A DNA stretch of 64,000 nucleotides from JAWWPG01 sp033850885 (GTDB lineage: Bacteria > Actinomycetota > Actinomycetes > Propionibacteriales > Nocardioidaceae): assembly GCA_033850885.1 (NCBI GenBank), contig JAWWPG010000028.1, forward strand, positions 20,746 through 84,745, written 5' to 3'. A program made the position numbers and the translations under genes. Each line of letters begins with the position of its first letter. The first letter of the stretch is position 1. The notes beneath the pieces are model-generated. The model made no database searches, was not told the origin of the DNA, and saw only the letters and a program-made list of their open reading frames with translations. Shown piece by piece: positions 32,254 to 40,968 of the stretch.

Positions 32254-33144
32254 TCAGGTGCGGCAGGGCTGGAAGACCCTGTCGTTGAGCTCCAGGTCGA
32301 ACCTGACACCGTTGAAGTTGTTCGTGTTGTCCGCCTGGCAGAACTCGGCTCGGGTGAGCCGGTACTCCGCCTGGAAGACGGGCTTGCCTGCTGCGACGTA
32401 CTGGTCGAGCCCGAACTTGCCGTTCTGCTTGGTGGTGCATTCCTTGTACTGGTTGCACTGCTCGTTGAGCGCCCCGTCGAAGTACCGGAGGAGCTTCGGG
32501 ATCTGCTCGTTGTCGTTCTTCTGCAGGACGCTCATGCCGCGACTGCGTGCGGCGTTGGCAAGTGTCGCGTTGTAGTAGAGCTGGTCGGCGCCGGTGAGGG
32601 GGAAGCCGGTGTGGTTCAGCCACCCGTCCACATTGTCGAGCTCGACCATGTCAAAGCCCTTCGTCTGGCACATGTCAAGCCGCTTGTCCATGATCGAACG
32701 CAGCACGCTATGGCGGTCCTGCAGCTCTCGGATGTCGAGCCACCGCTCACCCGGCCAGCCGTTCTTGCGTCCCAGGAGGCGGGCGGGAAACTGGTCGGCG
32801 TCGGGACGGAAGTTCTCGTAGGTGCCCGCCGAGAGATAGCAGACGACCTTGATGTCGGCTGCGTGTAACGACGCCACGGCGGCCTTCGACGTCTCGAACC
32901 CGTCGACGTCGTACATCTGCACCGACCGATAGGGGGCCTTCGGCACCCGTGACAGCACCCAGTTCCATGTGGTCCGGAGCGCTGGATGCCAGCAGGTCGG
33001 GCAGTGGACGGGTTTGGCCGGCCGAGGGACGGCGGGCATGCCGACCGTTGCTGCGGCGGTCTCGTGGGTCGCGGAGGCCAGCGCCGGACCGCACGGCAGC
33101 AGCACGGCGACCGCCACGGCGACGAGGGCACCACGCACGTTCAT
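32254..33144 (-). CDS. Secreted GH114 family glycoside hydrolase (endo-alpha-1,4-polygalactosaminidase-like)
   Basis: A 296-residue exported protein: a signal peptide (MNVRGALVAVAVAVLLPCGPALA) then a TIM-barrel of the GH114 type. Seen are WNWVLSRVP, MYDVDGFETS, VVCYLSAGTYENFRPDA, the GWPGERWLDIRE segment, FDMVELDNVDGW with the probable catalytic acids, VLQKNDNEQIP and NEQCNQYKEC. The known activity of the family is cleavage of galactosamine-rich exopolysaccharide. Several Cys residues (CPTCW, CNQYKEC) probably form disulfides. It is convergent with the M16 gene and divergent from dapB across the 22-bp repeat array. Confidence 0.85.
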   Translation of the reverse strand: MNVRGALVAVAVAVLLPCGPALASATHETAAATVGMPAVPRPAKPVHCPTCWHPALRTTWNWVLSRVPKAPYRSVQMYDVDGFETSKAAVASLHAADIKVVCYLSAGTYENFRPDADQFPARLLGRKNGWPGERWLDIRELQDRHSVLRSIMDKRLDMCQTKGFDMVELDNVDGWLNHTGFPLTGADQLYYNATLANAARSRGMSVLQKNDNEQIPKLLRYFDGALNEQCNQYKECTTKQNGKFGLDQYVAAGKPVFQAEYRLTRAEFCQADNTNNFNGVRFDLELNDRVFQPCRT

Positions 33145-33160
33145 CCCCCCACCCTATTCC

Positions 33161-33381
33161 GTTGAGCCGTCGCAAAATTGCCGTTGAGCCGTCGCAAAAT
33201 TTGCGTTGACCCGTCGAAAAGGTTTCCTTGAGCCGGCGGAAAACTGCGAAGCTGCTGCGGACGTGCAACTCAGCAGCAATTTTGCGACGGCTCAACAGAA
33301 GAAAGGTGACGGCTACATCAATTTTGCGACGGCTCAACAGCAATGATGACCGGCTGAACGACAACTTTGCGACGGGTCAAC
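33161..33381. repeat. Dyad of 22-bp-period repeat arrays between the GH114 gene and dapB
   Basis: Left arm: units start at 33161, 33183, 33205 and 33227, exactly 22 bp apart, the first two reading GTTGAGCCGTCGCAAAATT. Centre: GCTGCTG (33251-33257) pairs with CAGCAGC (33271-33277). Right arm: the same unit in reverse orientation, ending at 33296, 33338 and 33381, with degenerate units ending near 33317 and 33359, so the period is again 21-22 bp. The whole is one large inverted repeat. A related pair is at 13698-13741. There are no spacers, so this is not a CRISPR array. Confidence 0.9.
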
Positions 33382-33427
33382 GTTGGGGTGGGGTCGGGGC
33401 GCCACCTGCCATCACTAGAGTCGGGCT

Positions 33428-34168
33428 GTGCTGACTGTCGGCGTCATCGGGGCGCGGGGAAACCTGGGCACCCTCGCATGCGACGCGCTCCGCGGGGCCG
33501 ATGACCTCCGGTTGGGTGCCGAGATCGGCAGGGGCGACCCGCTCGGGGCCCTGCAGGGCTGCGACGTCGCGGTCGACGTGACCGAGCCGGGGGTCGTGAT
33601 GGACCACATCTCGTGGTGCATCGACCACGGTGTCCATATCGTGGTGGGCACCTCCGGCTTTACCGAGGAACGGCTGAACGTGGTGCGAGCCAGGCTCGGT
33701 CAGAGCGCGGAGGTCGGCGTACTCGTCGTTCCCAACTTCTCGATCGGGGCGGTCCTGATGATGCGGCAGGCTGGCGAGGCGGCAGCCTTCTTCGAGTCGG
33801 TCGAGATCGTTGAGATGCACCACCCGGACAAGCTCGACGCCCCGTCGGGTACGGCGCTGCGTACCTCCGCCATGGTCGCCGCGGCACGAGGCCGGGCCGG
33901 TCGAGGCGACGCGCCCGACGCCACCCGGACCGACGACCTGGGGGCACGCGGCGGCCGCTCCGAGGGGGTGAGCGTGCACAGCCTTCGGGTCCGCGGGGCG
34001 GTGGCCCATCAGGAGGTCGTGCTCGGCAACGCCGGCGAGATCCTGACGATCCGCCACGACATGGTCGACCGGATCGCCGCCATCCCCGGGCTGCTCGCGT
34101 CGGTACGGGCGGTCCCGCGGCTCCCAGGTCTGACCGTGGGGCTCGAGCCGGTGCTCGGGCTCAAATGA
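33428..34168 (+). CDS. dapB: 4-hydroxy-tetrahydrodipicolinate reductase
   Basis: NAD(P)H-dependent enzyme of the diaminopimelate/lysine pathway, needed for peptidoglycan. The 246-residue protein has VGVIGARGNLG (cofactor), VDVTEP, VGTSGFTEER, PNFSIGAVLMM and the signature EMHHPDKLDAPSGTA. The C-terminal FHAVRAGD-like region is present as VHSLRVRGAVAHQEV. The GTG start is only 47 bp after the repeat dyad. TAGAGT at 33416-33421 could be a -10, which would make the transcript leaderless, so the promoter may overlap the last repeat units. Confidence 0.96.
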   Translation: MLTVGVIGARGNLGTLACDALRGADDLRLGAEIGRGDPLGALQGCDVAVDVTEPGVVMDHISWCIDHGVHIVVGTSGFTEERLNVVRARLGQSAEVGVLVVPNFSIGAVLMMRQAGEAAAFFESVEIVEMHHPDKLDAPSGTALRTSAMVAAARGRAGRGDAPDATRTDDLGARGGRSEGVSVHSLRVRGAVAHQEVVLGNAGEILTIRHDMVDRIAAIPGLLASVRAVPRLPGLTVGLEPVLGLK

Positions 34169-34181
34169 CCGTCCCAGACCG

Positions 34182-34325
34182 ATCGGCCTCGTCCCGATCG
34201 TGGGCGACATCGTTCTGATCGTCTTCTTCGTACTGCGAGGCGACGACGCGCCGAACAAGTACGGCCCACCGGCCGGCGGGCAGCAGGCGGCGGGGATGCC
34301 CCCTGCCGGAGCTCAGCGCTACTGA
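34182..34325 (+). pseudogene. C-terminal fragment of a DUF805-like membrane protein (tentative)
   Basis: The frame reads IGLVPIVGDIVLIVFFVLRG followed by DDAPNKYGPPAGG and a Gln/Pro-rich tail ending in RY and a stop. One hydrophobic helix followed by a D.PN.YGP motif is the usual end of DUF805 proteins. There is no start codon in frame and no upstream helices. The similarity begins 13 bp after the dapB stop, so it is a fragment. Confidence 0.4.
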
Positions 34326-34361
34326 CTCGCGCGCTCGTTCGCCCCATCCGTCCTCGGACTG

Positions 34362-34667
34362 TCAGCCGATCGCCAGTCGCAGCAGCGCGGTCGTGACGGC
34401 CGCGACGGCGACGACGACCAGGAAGGGCGCCCGACACAGCAGGGCGACGAGTCCGGCACCCACGCCTGCGAGGCGCGCGTCGATCGTCAGCGACTGCCCG
34501 CTGGAGAACGCCTGTACGGCGACCAGGGCGCTGAGCAACGCCACCGGGATCAGGTCCGCCACTCGCCGTACCATCGGGTGGTCGAGAACCCGCTCGGGCA
34601 TCGACAACCCGGCGAGCTTGAGCAGGTAACAGCCCACGGCCGTCACGATGATGGCCGCCCAGGTCAT
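34362..34667 (-). CDS. azlD: AzlD-family branched-chain amino acid transport subunit
   Basis: A 101-residue membrane protein with three to four hydrophobic segments (AAIIVTAVGCYLLKLAGL, ADLIPVALLSALVAV, APFLVVVAVAAVTTALLRL). AzlD is the small partner of AzlC in a permease exporting branched-chain amino acids or analogues. It overlaps the azlC stop by 4 bp (ATGA) and is translated after it. Confidence 0.88.
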   Translation of the reverse strand: MTWAAIIVTAVGCYLLKLAGLSMPERVLDHPMVRRVADLIPVALLSALVAVQAFSSGQSLTIDARLAGVGAGLVALLCRAPFLVVVAVAAVTTALLRLAIG

Positions 34668-35386
34668 CCGGCCTCCCGGGTGGGCTCGTCGTCCTTGAGC
34701 GATGCGAGGAACGCGATCCCAGCAGCCGCAATGATCGGCAGACCGGGTCTCGCGACAGGAACCAGCGTCAGTGCGAGCCCACCTGCGAGAACTCCCGTCA
34801 CCCGCGCTCGAAGTGTCGACAGCCGCGGCCAGAGCAGGGCGAGGAAGGCCGCCGGCACGGCGGCGTCGAGGCCATACGTGCGTGGGTCGCCGACGGCCTG
34901 CCCGGCGAGCGCTCCGATGAAGGTTGCCAGGTTCCACAACACGAAGACGGCAAGACCTGTCGCGAAGAACGCCAGCCGGGCGTTCGCCCGTTCCTTCGGC
35001 TTGAGCGCCATCGCGGTGGACTCGTCGATCACCAGCTGCGCGCCGATCAGCCTCTCTCCGCCGCGGAGCCCGAGCAGCGACGCCAGCCTGAGCCCGTAGA
35101 GCGTGTTGCGGGTGCCGAGCATCAGCGCCGTGGCAGCCCCTGATAGGGGCGAACCGCCGGCTGTCACGACGCCGACGAGGGCGAACTGCGAGGCTCCGGT
35201 GAAGACGAGCAGGCTGAGCGCGCAGGCCTGCCAGACGCTGAAACCACTGGCAACGGATATCGCCCCGAACGACAGACCATAGGCGCCGGTGGCGACCCCG
35301 ACGCCGAGCGAGTCGAAGAGCACCTGCCTGCGTTCCGACCGCACGCCGGACGCCCGGGAGCCCGGAGATGTGGGGTCGGCGGGCAT
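34664..35386 (-). CDS. azlC: AzlC-family branched-chain amino acid permease
   Basis: A 240-residue integral membrane protein of the AzlC/YgaZ family. Family features are GVATGAYGLSFGAISVASGFSVWQACALSLLVFTG (conserved first helices), ASQFALVGVV, and LGTRNTLYGLRLA, followed by further hydrophobic helices to residue about 235. With azlD it forms a two-gene operon. Transport direction is taken from the family (export). Confidence 0.92.
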   Translation of the reverse strand: MPADPTSPGSRASGVRSERRQVLFDSLGVGVATGAYGLSFGAISVASGFSVWQACALSLLVFTGASQFALVGVVTAGGSPLSGAATALMLGTRNTLYGLRLASLLGLRGGERLIGAQLVIDESTAMALKPKERANARLAFFATGLAVFVLWNLATFIGALAGQAVGDPRTYGLDAAVPAAFLALLWPRLSTLRARVTGVLAGGLALTLVPVARPGLPIIAAAGIAFLASLKDDEPTREAG

Positions 35387-35438
35387 CGTCAGAGGCTATC
35401 GCGGGTGCGACGATCGGGCGGCCGCTGCGAGCCCGCCA

Positions 35439-36068
35439 CTAACCGCCCGTGAGGTCGGTGTGCAGCCTGACCTGCTTGACGATGGTCGCGCCGTCTCCGT
35501 TGAGGTCCAGCTCGCGGAACGCCCCGTCAGGCGCCCAGCCCTGGTCGGCGAGGAAGCGACGCACGTCGTCGTGGGTCGACGTGACCCACGTCGTCGCCCG
35601 GGTGAACCTGTCGGAGCGCATCGTGTCGACGGCGGCGTGCAGCAGGCGGGACCCGTGCCCCGCCCCGCGGGAGGTCGCGGCGATGACGAGCTCGCCCACT
35701 TCGGCGTCCCGCCCGGGATCCGCGTCACCGTCGGTGCTCGGTGCTGTCGTCGTGAAGCCCCGCACCGCCGCCTGCTCGAGCGCCACCAGGACGCGTTGCC
35801 GGGCCTCTTTGGGTTTGGCGATCGACTCCTCCCAGTGCTCGGTGAAAGCGTCGAGCGGCAGGCCGGCAAGCACGTCTGGCGGCAGCAGCCCGTCGTACGT
35901 CGCCTGCCAGCAGGCGACCTGGATCTCCGCAATGGCGAGCGCGTCGGCCGCCCAGGCGACGCGGACACTCACGTCGGCGCTGGGCGGGCTCACGTACGGA
36001 TCATCGCAGCCGCTTGCCCCGAAGGAGCAGCAGGTGCTTCCCCGCCGGTCGAGCGTGAGATGAGCCAC
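35439..36068 (-). CDS. GNAT family N-acetyltransferase
   Basis: A 209-residue acetyltransferase with VSVRVAWAADALAIAEIQVACWQATYDGLLP at the start of the GNAT fold, VGELVIAATSRGAGHGSRLLHAAVDTMRSD as the acetyl-CoA loop, and WVTSTHDDVRRFLADQGWAPDG near the end. An unusual Cys-containing N-terminal extension (STCCSFGASGCDD) precedes the fold. The GTG at 36068 is used; a later start is possible. It is divergent from the rRNA methyltransferase. The acceptor is unknown. Confidence 0.82.
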   Translation of the reverse strand: MAHLTLDRRGSTCCSFGASGCDDPYVSPPSADVSVRVAWAADALAIAEIQVACWQATYDGLLPPDVLAGLPLDAFTEHWEESIAKPKEARQRVLVALEQAAVRGFTTTAPSTDGDADPGRDAEVGELVIAATSRGAGHGSRLLHAAVDTMRSDRFTRATTWVTSTHDDVRRFLADQGWAPDGAFRELDLNGDGATIVKQVRLHTDLTGG

Positions 36069-36243
36069 ATGTAGTGACTCGTCGGGGGTGAGCCGAAAAG
36101 CAGGTGCGCCGGCTCCGCCCGGGCGGCTAGCCTCGCCCGATGGGTATCTCGGCGTGAAGTGAGCCAGGCGCGGATCAGCGCCTGACGACCGGCGCGGCAC
36201 GTCCGCCCGCCGGTCCGGCGGATCTCGTCACTTCGAGGCCATC

Positions 36244-37131
36244 GTGTCTTCTCTCGTCACGCCGGTGGGTCTGACGCCCATCGATGCCCGGCACCCGGCT
36301 GCTCGCCGCTACCTGCTGGCGCGTCGCAGGCTGCTGCCCCGCGACCAGCGGGTGGTTCCCGTCGCCGGGCTGTGGGCCCATCGGCAGCTGCTGAGGCTGG
36401 GTGCGTCGACGGAGGTGTTCCTGTGGTGTCCTGCTCGCGACGACCGGCGCGACCAGGTCTCGGAGGCTGCGCTAGCGATGGTGGATGCGGCAGCCACGTC
36501 GTACGTGATATCCGAGCGAACCCTGGCCAGGCTGCATCCGGGTGCGCGTGCGCCTGGTCTGCTGTCGCTGGCACAGGTCCCCACCTGGAGCCCCGCCAGC
36601 GTGCTGAACCCGTTGGTGCGTCTGGTCCTGGTGGCGGACGGCATCGAGTACGCCGGAAACCTCGGCACCTTGGTTCGGACCGTCGACGCGAGCGGAGCCG
36701 ACGCCCTGGTGCTGACCAACCCGGTCGCGAGGCTCACCCACCCGACGGTATTCTCCGCCAGCCGGGGCACCGTGCTGACCACCCCCATCGTGGAGTACGC
36801 CGGCGCAACAGGGGCGCGGGCGGCGCGGGCGGCGCTGGAGGCCGCAGGTCTGCGGATTCTGGTGGCCGACCCCGAAGGTTCACGCGACTACCGGCAGGCG
36901 GGGTACGGCGACCAGCGGACCGCAATCGTCGTGGGTTCGGAAGGCAACGGGGTCTCGCAGGAGTGGCGGCGTGGCGGGACTGAGCGGATCTCGATCTCCA
37001 TGCGGGGAAGGGCCGACTCGCTCAATGTGGCCTCGGCGGCGGCCATCCTGCTCTTCGAGGCGGTCGTCCATGACCGGGGTGGCGGTGTCACCCGCTGGCC
37101 GGGCTCCGCGTCAGAGCCGCCGCCCGGCTGA
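36244..37131 (+). CDS. SpoU/TrmH-family RNA 2'-O-ribose methyltransferase
   Basis: A 295-residue SPOUT methyltransferase. The three motifs are seen: EYAGNLGTLVRTVDASGAD (motif 1, residues about 135-153), IVVGSEGNGVS (motif 2) and ISMRGRADSLNVASAAAILLFE (motif 3) that form the knotted SAM site. The N-terminal 100 residues form a substrate-binding domain. The target could be 23S rRNA or tRNA and is not resolved. The GTG start is used. Its last 44 bp overlap the convergent phosphotransferase gene. Confidence 0.9.
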   Translation: MSSLVTPVGLTPIDARHPAARRYLLARRRLLPRDQRVVPVAGLWAHRQLLRLGASTEVFLWCPARDDRRDQVSEAALAMVDAAATSYVISERTLARLHPGARAPGLLSLAQVPTWSPASVLNPLVRLVLVADGIEYAGNLGTLVRTVDASGADALVLTNPVARLTHPTVFSASRGTVLTTPIVEYAGATGARAARAALEAAGLRILVADPEGSRDYRQAGYGDQRTAIVVGSEGNGVSQEWRRGGTERISISMRGRADSLNVASAAAILLFEAVVHDRGGGVTRWPGSASEPPPG

Positions 37132-38305
37132 GCCACCTGGCGGGGTCCGCTCGGTGGTATGGGTGCTCCGAGGGCTCTATCCGATCGAGGAACCCCTGGT
37201 AGATCACGGCTTGGCGGGCCGCGGCCACCGGCGCCAGCAAGTCGGCCGCGCGCCGCGGGTCGGCAGCAGGGACGGCGTTTCGCCACTGGCGGTTCCAGTG
37301 CTCGCGGACGTCCGGGACCAGCTGAGGGGGAATTCGGTCCACGAACGCGGACTGGTCGAGCAGGGGGTGACCCACCCCGCAGTCTCCCCAGTCGAGGAGC
37401 ACCAGGCGCCGGCCGTCGCCGCGGGCGTTACCGGGAGCGAAGTCACCATGGACCAGCGAGTCGGGGATACCGCATTCCTCGAGCGATGCAAACCTGTGGG
37501 GTATCGACTCGAGGAAGTGGTCGAGGGCCTGTCGGTCGTCGTCGGGAAGCTGCGGCGCGGTCCGCCGTACGACGGACTCCACCGCCTCGACGAGGGCGGC
37601 GGCTCGCCAGTCCGGCAGACCGAGGCCGAGCAGCTCGTCCTCCCGGCCGACCCACTCCGCCTGGATTGCCACCAGCATGGACACCAGCGTCATCAGGGTC
37701 GGGGGCTGTGCGTCATATTGATCCGTACCGGGGATCTCGGGCATGAGGATCCGGCCGCCCTGCTGTGCCAGCAACCGCGGCACGGACCGGCCGGCCAGCA
37801 GGGCGAGGATCGCGCCTTCGTGGGCGAAGAACGGTGGCACGCACTTGAGCCAGAGCCAGCCCGACTCGGTGGGGATCCGCCACAGGCTGGAGAGGTTCCA
37901 CGTGCGCACCTGCTCGGCGCGGCCACACTGCCGCACCCCGTGCTCCTCGAGCGCATTCTCCGCCCAGGCCAGGTCACGGGCCGGCCCTCCAGGTTCGGCG
38001 TAGGACACCCGCAGCGGGTCCTGGTCCAGTGTTCCCGGCCACGCGGCGAGCGGCAGCCGGTTCGCCTCTTCCTCGTCGACCTCTGCGAGATAGGTGACCG
38101 CTCCGCCCGGCGGCTCCGGTTGGGCGGCCTGCAGGAGCCGAAGGATCGTCACCGCCGCTCCGTGGTCCTGCCGGACCCGCCGCACCAGCCCCTCGGCGTC
38201 CTGCCACCACGGAACCTCGGCCTGGAAGGGCGGTAGCTCGCCAAGGACTTCCCCCGCCGATGTGCACAGCACCAGGGTGGCGATACGCGGCTGCGGCGAG
38301 TCCAT
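37088..38305 (-). CDS. Aminoglycoside phosphotransferase-like (APH) family protein
   Basis: A 405-residue protein. The C-terminal two thirds is a kinase-like APH fold with LVHGDFAPGNARGDGRRLVLLDWGDCGVGHPLLDQ (catalytic HGD..N and metal-binding DWGD). The N-terminal part (ATLVLCTSAGEVLGELPPF, then LRLLQAAQPEPPGGAVTYLAEVD) looks like a degenerate NUDIX-type beta segment. The start follows MDSPQPR, where similarity begins. Substrate unknown; such genes are widespread and need not confer resistance. Confidence 0.78.
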   Translation of the reverse strand: MDSPQPRIATLVLCTSAGEVLGELPPFQAEVPWWQDAEGLVRRVRQDHGAAVTILRLLQAAQPEPPGGAVTYLAEVDEEEANRLPLAAWPGTLDQDPLRVSYAEPGGPARDLAWAENALEEHGVRQCGRAEQVRTWNLSSLWRIPTESGWLWLKCVPPFFAHEGAILALLAGRSVPRLLAQQGGRILMPEIPGTDQYDAQPPTLMTLVSMLVAIQAEWVGREDELLGLGLPDWRAAALVEAVESVVRRTAPQLPDDDRQALDHFLESIPHRFASLEECGIPDSLVHGDFAPGNARGDGRRLVLLDWGDCGVGHPLLDQSAFVDRIPPQLVPDVREHWNRQWRNAVPAADPRRAADLLAPVAAARQAVIYQGFLDRIEPSEHPYHRADPARWLSRAAALTRSPASG

Positions 38306-38354
38306 GCTCCAGTGTCTCTGTAGGCGGTACCTCGACCACCTGTCAGGGCGGGCA

Positions 38355-38909
38355 TCACGAACTGGTGTGACGCTCGAACCCATAGATGAAGTGGTCGCGC
38401 GAGTCGACGGTGTTGTCCGGCTCCAGCCGGCCCTCCGCGATCCGCCGGAACCCCGCGCGCTCGAGGGCCCGCCATGATGCGTGGTTAGCCGTCGACACCG
38501 GCACGATGACGTGGTGCGCGTCCGGAATGGCCGCCAGGCTGTCGGCGACGAACGTGGCGATCATGAGGGATCCCAGGCCACGCCCGCGGGCATCCGGTTC
38601 TCCGATGAAGTAGTCGACGCTCAGCGCCCCGAGTGGGACGACACACACCGCCGAAAGCTCCTCGGCGTACTCGGGATATGCCGCGATGGCATAACGCTGG
38701 ATGAACCCGAACGGCCGGTGTTGCTGACAGCCGAGGAACATCTCGGTGGCATCCGTGCCGTCGATGCTGGGCCCGAAGTCGCGCTCGACTGCCTCCGACG
38801 ACGTGTCGTGGTTCCACCAGCGGGCGACGAGCGGCTCCGCCAGCCAGGTGGCGAGCAGGGGTAGGTCGAGGCGCTGGAGGGGTCGAAGGGAGAGGAGCGG
38901 ACCTGACAC
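38355..38909 (-). CDS. GNAT acetyltransferase, AAC(6')-Ib-like
   Basis: A 184-residue GNAT with the layout of aminoglycoside 6'-N-acetyltransferases: LRPLQRLDLPLLATWLAEPLVARWWNHD, the PFGFIQRYAIAAYP strand, IGEPDARGRGLGSLMIATFVADSL as the acetyl-CoA loop and VPVSTANHASWRALERAGFRR. The GTG start at 38909 is used. Whether it modifies aminoglycosides or a cell metabolite is unknown; chromosomal homologues with no resistance role are common. It lies just upstream of the APH-like gene on the same strand, a suggestive but unproven pairing. Confidence 0.78.
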   Translation of the reverse strand: MSGPLLSLRPLQRLDLPLLATWLAEPLVARWWNHDTSSEAVERDFGPSIDGTDATEMFLGCQQHRPFGFIQRYAIAAYPEYAEELSAVCVVPLGALSVDYFIGEPDARGRGLGSLMIATFVADSLAAIPDAHHVIVPVSTANHASWRALERAGFRRIAEGRLEPDNTVDSRDHFIYGFERHTSS

Positions 38910-38991
38910 TCCGGCAGGCTAGACCGCGCCTCACTCGGCCTCCTCCGTGGGCGGTCCTGGTAGCGCCGCATCTCCCGGACGGTTGCTCGGC

Positions 38992-39378
38992 TCAGTGCCC
39001 GTCCTCCTGGTCCGGCGCGAAGGGCCACTCCTCGAACGAGGCGCACCGGCCGTCGCCGGCGAACTCGAGAACCCAGAGGTCGCGCCAGGACGTGCCCGCA
39101 CCGCCGCCGTACCGGACCTCGAGGCGGACGACGGCGGTCCGTCCCTCGAGGGCGACGAGCTCAGCGGACATCGTGAACTCTTCATCGGGGCCAGCGCGCT
39201 CGGTCTCCCAGAGCCGAGCGATCGCCGGCAGACCCTTGAGCGGCAACGACCACGGGGACGTCCGATAGCGCGCATCCGGCGTGAACAGCTCAGGGAGCAG
39301 ATCGGTGCCGGGAGTGCGCCAGAGGCGCTCATATCCGGCCACCCACGTCTGCACATCCGCACGATCCATGGACCCCAT
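38992..39378 (-). CDS. SnoaL-like / NTF2-fold small protein
   Basis: A 128-residue protein with the layout of nuclear transport factor 2-like SnoaL-type proteins: TWVAGYERLWRTPGTDLLPELFTPDARYRTSPW, then GLPAIARLWETERAG, and beta strands ending VLEFAGDGRCASFEEWPF. Its function is unknown; related proteins are isomerases, hydrolases or non-catalytic binders. ATG at 39378 or at 39369 (MDRADVQ) are both possible starts. Confidence 0.7.
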   Translation of the reverse strand: MGSMDRADVQTWVAGYERLWRTPGTDLLPELFTPDARYRTSPWSLPLKGLPAIARLWETERAGPDEEFTMSAELVALEGRTAVVRLEVRYGGGAGTSWRDLWVLEFAGDGRCASFEEWPFAPDQEDGH

Positions 39379-39405
39379 TGTGCGGGCCCTCGGGGACTGG
39401 GGAGA

Positions 39406-40968
39406 TCAGCCGGTCGAGCCGATCGCCAGGGGAGGTGGATGTTGGGCATCCCAGCAGGCGAGGGATCCGTGGCATGTCCTCATCCGGGTCAGCGTGGCAT
39501 GCAGGATGGCCTTGTTGACCGGGGAGAGCTGTGCATAGCGGTTGTCGAGCTCGTAGGGATCGGTGGCGAGGTTGTAGAACTCGTGGTCGCCATCCTGGTA
39601 CTCGACGTACAGGTACTGGTCGGTACGCATCGCCTCGTACGTCGGCGGATGGCCGGAGGCCGGCCCTTGGTAGTCCGGGTCGGTTTGGTACGTGACGGGG
39701 CCATGGTGCTCGATCAGCACCGCCGTCCGCCAGGACCGCGGCGCCGCTGCATGGAGCAGCTTGTTGAGAGCGTGCCCGTCAACGGTGCTCGGCGGCGTGG
39801 CGCCGGCGATCGTTTCGAAGGTCGGGGCCAGGTCGATGTTCTGGACGAGTGCGGATGTGGCGGTGCCATGGGGCACGCCCGGGCCGGTGACGATGAGCGG
39901 CACGTTGGTGTCGGTGTCGAAAGCTGTCTGCTTCCCCTCGCGGAGGTTGTGCTCTCCGAGGTGGAGCCCGTTGTCGCTGCTGAACACGAAGTAGGTGTTG
40001 CGAGCCTCCCCGAGGCTGCGCAGCTCGGTTTCAAGGTGGGCGACCATCCGATCGACGGACTGGACGTCCCGCACTCGCAGCCGGAAGTCTCGCGTCAGCT
40101 TTGCCCGGTCGCTGGACGTGAGTGGTGGGACGTTGGCAAGCCAGGTCGGAGGATTCCGGACAGGCCGCCCGAAGGCCGGGGTCTCCGGGAGCGGAAGCTG
40201 CCGAAACTTCTTCACATCAGGTGGGGCGGGGACGAACGGGGAATGTGGCGCGAACGTGGATACCTCCGCGAAGAAGGGCCGGTGTGCCTCGCTGCTGGCC
40301 GCGATGAACTGCGACGCCTTCGTCGACAACACCGAGGTGAGGTAGTCGCTGGGGCTGGAGCCGTAGGCCCCCACCTGACGGCCCACCGCGAGGTGGTAGT
40401 TGTACTCCCGGTAGCCGCCCGCGTCGGCGACGTCCCAGGCGGACCAGCCGGGAGGGATGTAGGGCTGTTGTCCTGCGGTAGCCGTGGAGGGGTCGTAGAG
40501 GTTCAGGAACTTGCCGAACAGGCCGGTCTGGTATCCGCGGGACCGCAGAACGGCGGCGAACGTCTTGCTCTGGTCTCCGTGCGAGATGAAGGCGTTGAAG
40601 CCGCCGTCCTTGCCGCTGTTGGTGAAAACCCCCGTGTCGTGCGGGAACTGACCGGTGAAGATCGACGTACGTGACGGGCAGCACAGCGAGTCTGTGACGA
40701 AGTACCGGGGGAAGGTCAGGCCGTTCTGCTCCATCGCGAGCACGTGGGGCATGTACCGGAGCAGGTTCCAGGTGAGGTCGTCGGTCAGGACGAAGACGAT
40801 GTTGGGACGGGACGCCCCCGAACCGGAGGAGACGGGGAGGGTGGTCGGGGGACCCTTCACCCATCCCGGTCCCGCTATCGGAGCGCTCCCGCCCGACGAG
40901 GAGCAGGCGGCGGCAGCAAGGACCACGAGAAGGACAAGGGCGAAAAGCCGAGAACGCCGAACGATCAC
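39406..40968 (-). CDS. Sulfatase lipoprotein (formylglycine-type)
   Basis: A 520-residue arylsulfatase-family enzyme. A signal peptide with lipobox AAAC (Cys22) indicates a lipid-anchored extracellular protein. The active site includes NIVFVLTDD (calcium ligands) and SLCCPSRTSI, where Cys96 of CxPSR should be converted to formylglycine. FVFSSDNGLHLGEH and WDVADAGGYREYNYHLA fit the remainder of the alkaline-phosphatase-like fold. Similarity is to sulfatases acting on sulfated polysaccharides or N-sulfoglucosamine, but the substrate is not established. A formylglycine-generating enzyme must be encoded elsewhere. The GTG start at 40968 is used. Confidence 0.9.
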   Translation of the reverse strand: MIVRRSRLFALVLLVVLAAAACSSSGGSAPIAGPGWVKGPPTTLPVSSGSGASRPNIVFVLTDDLTWNLLRYMPHVLAMEQNGLTFPRYFVTDSLCCPSRTSIFTGQFPHDTGVFTNSGKDGGFNAFISHGDQSKTFAAVLRSRGYQTGLFGKFLNLYDPSTATAGQQPYIPPGWSAWDVADAGGYREYNYHLAVGRQVGAYGSSPSDYLTSVLSTKASQFIAASSEAHRPFFAEVSTFAPHSPFVPAPPDVKKFRQLPLPETPAFGRPVRNPPTWLANVPPLTSSDRAKLTRDFRLRVRDVQSVDRMVAHLETELRSLGEARNTYFVFSSDNGLHLGEHNLREGKQTAFDTDTNVPLIVTGPGVPHGTATSALVQNIDLAPTFETIAGATPPSTVDGHALNKLLHAAAPRSWRTAVLIEHHGPVTYQTDPDYQGPASGHPPTYEAMRTDQYLYVEYQDGDHEFYNLATDPYELDNRYAQLSPVNKAILHATLTRMRTCHGSLACWDAQHPPPLAIGSTG

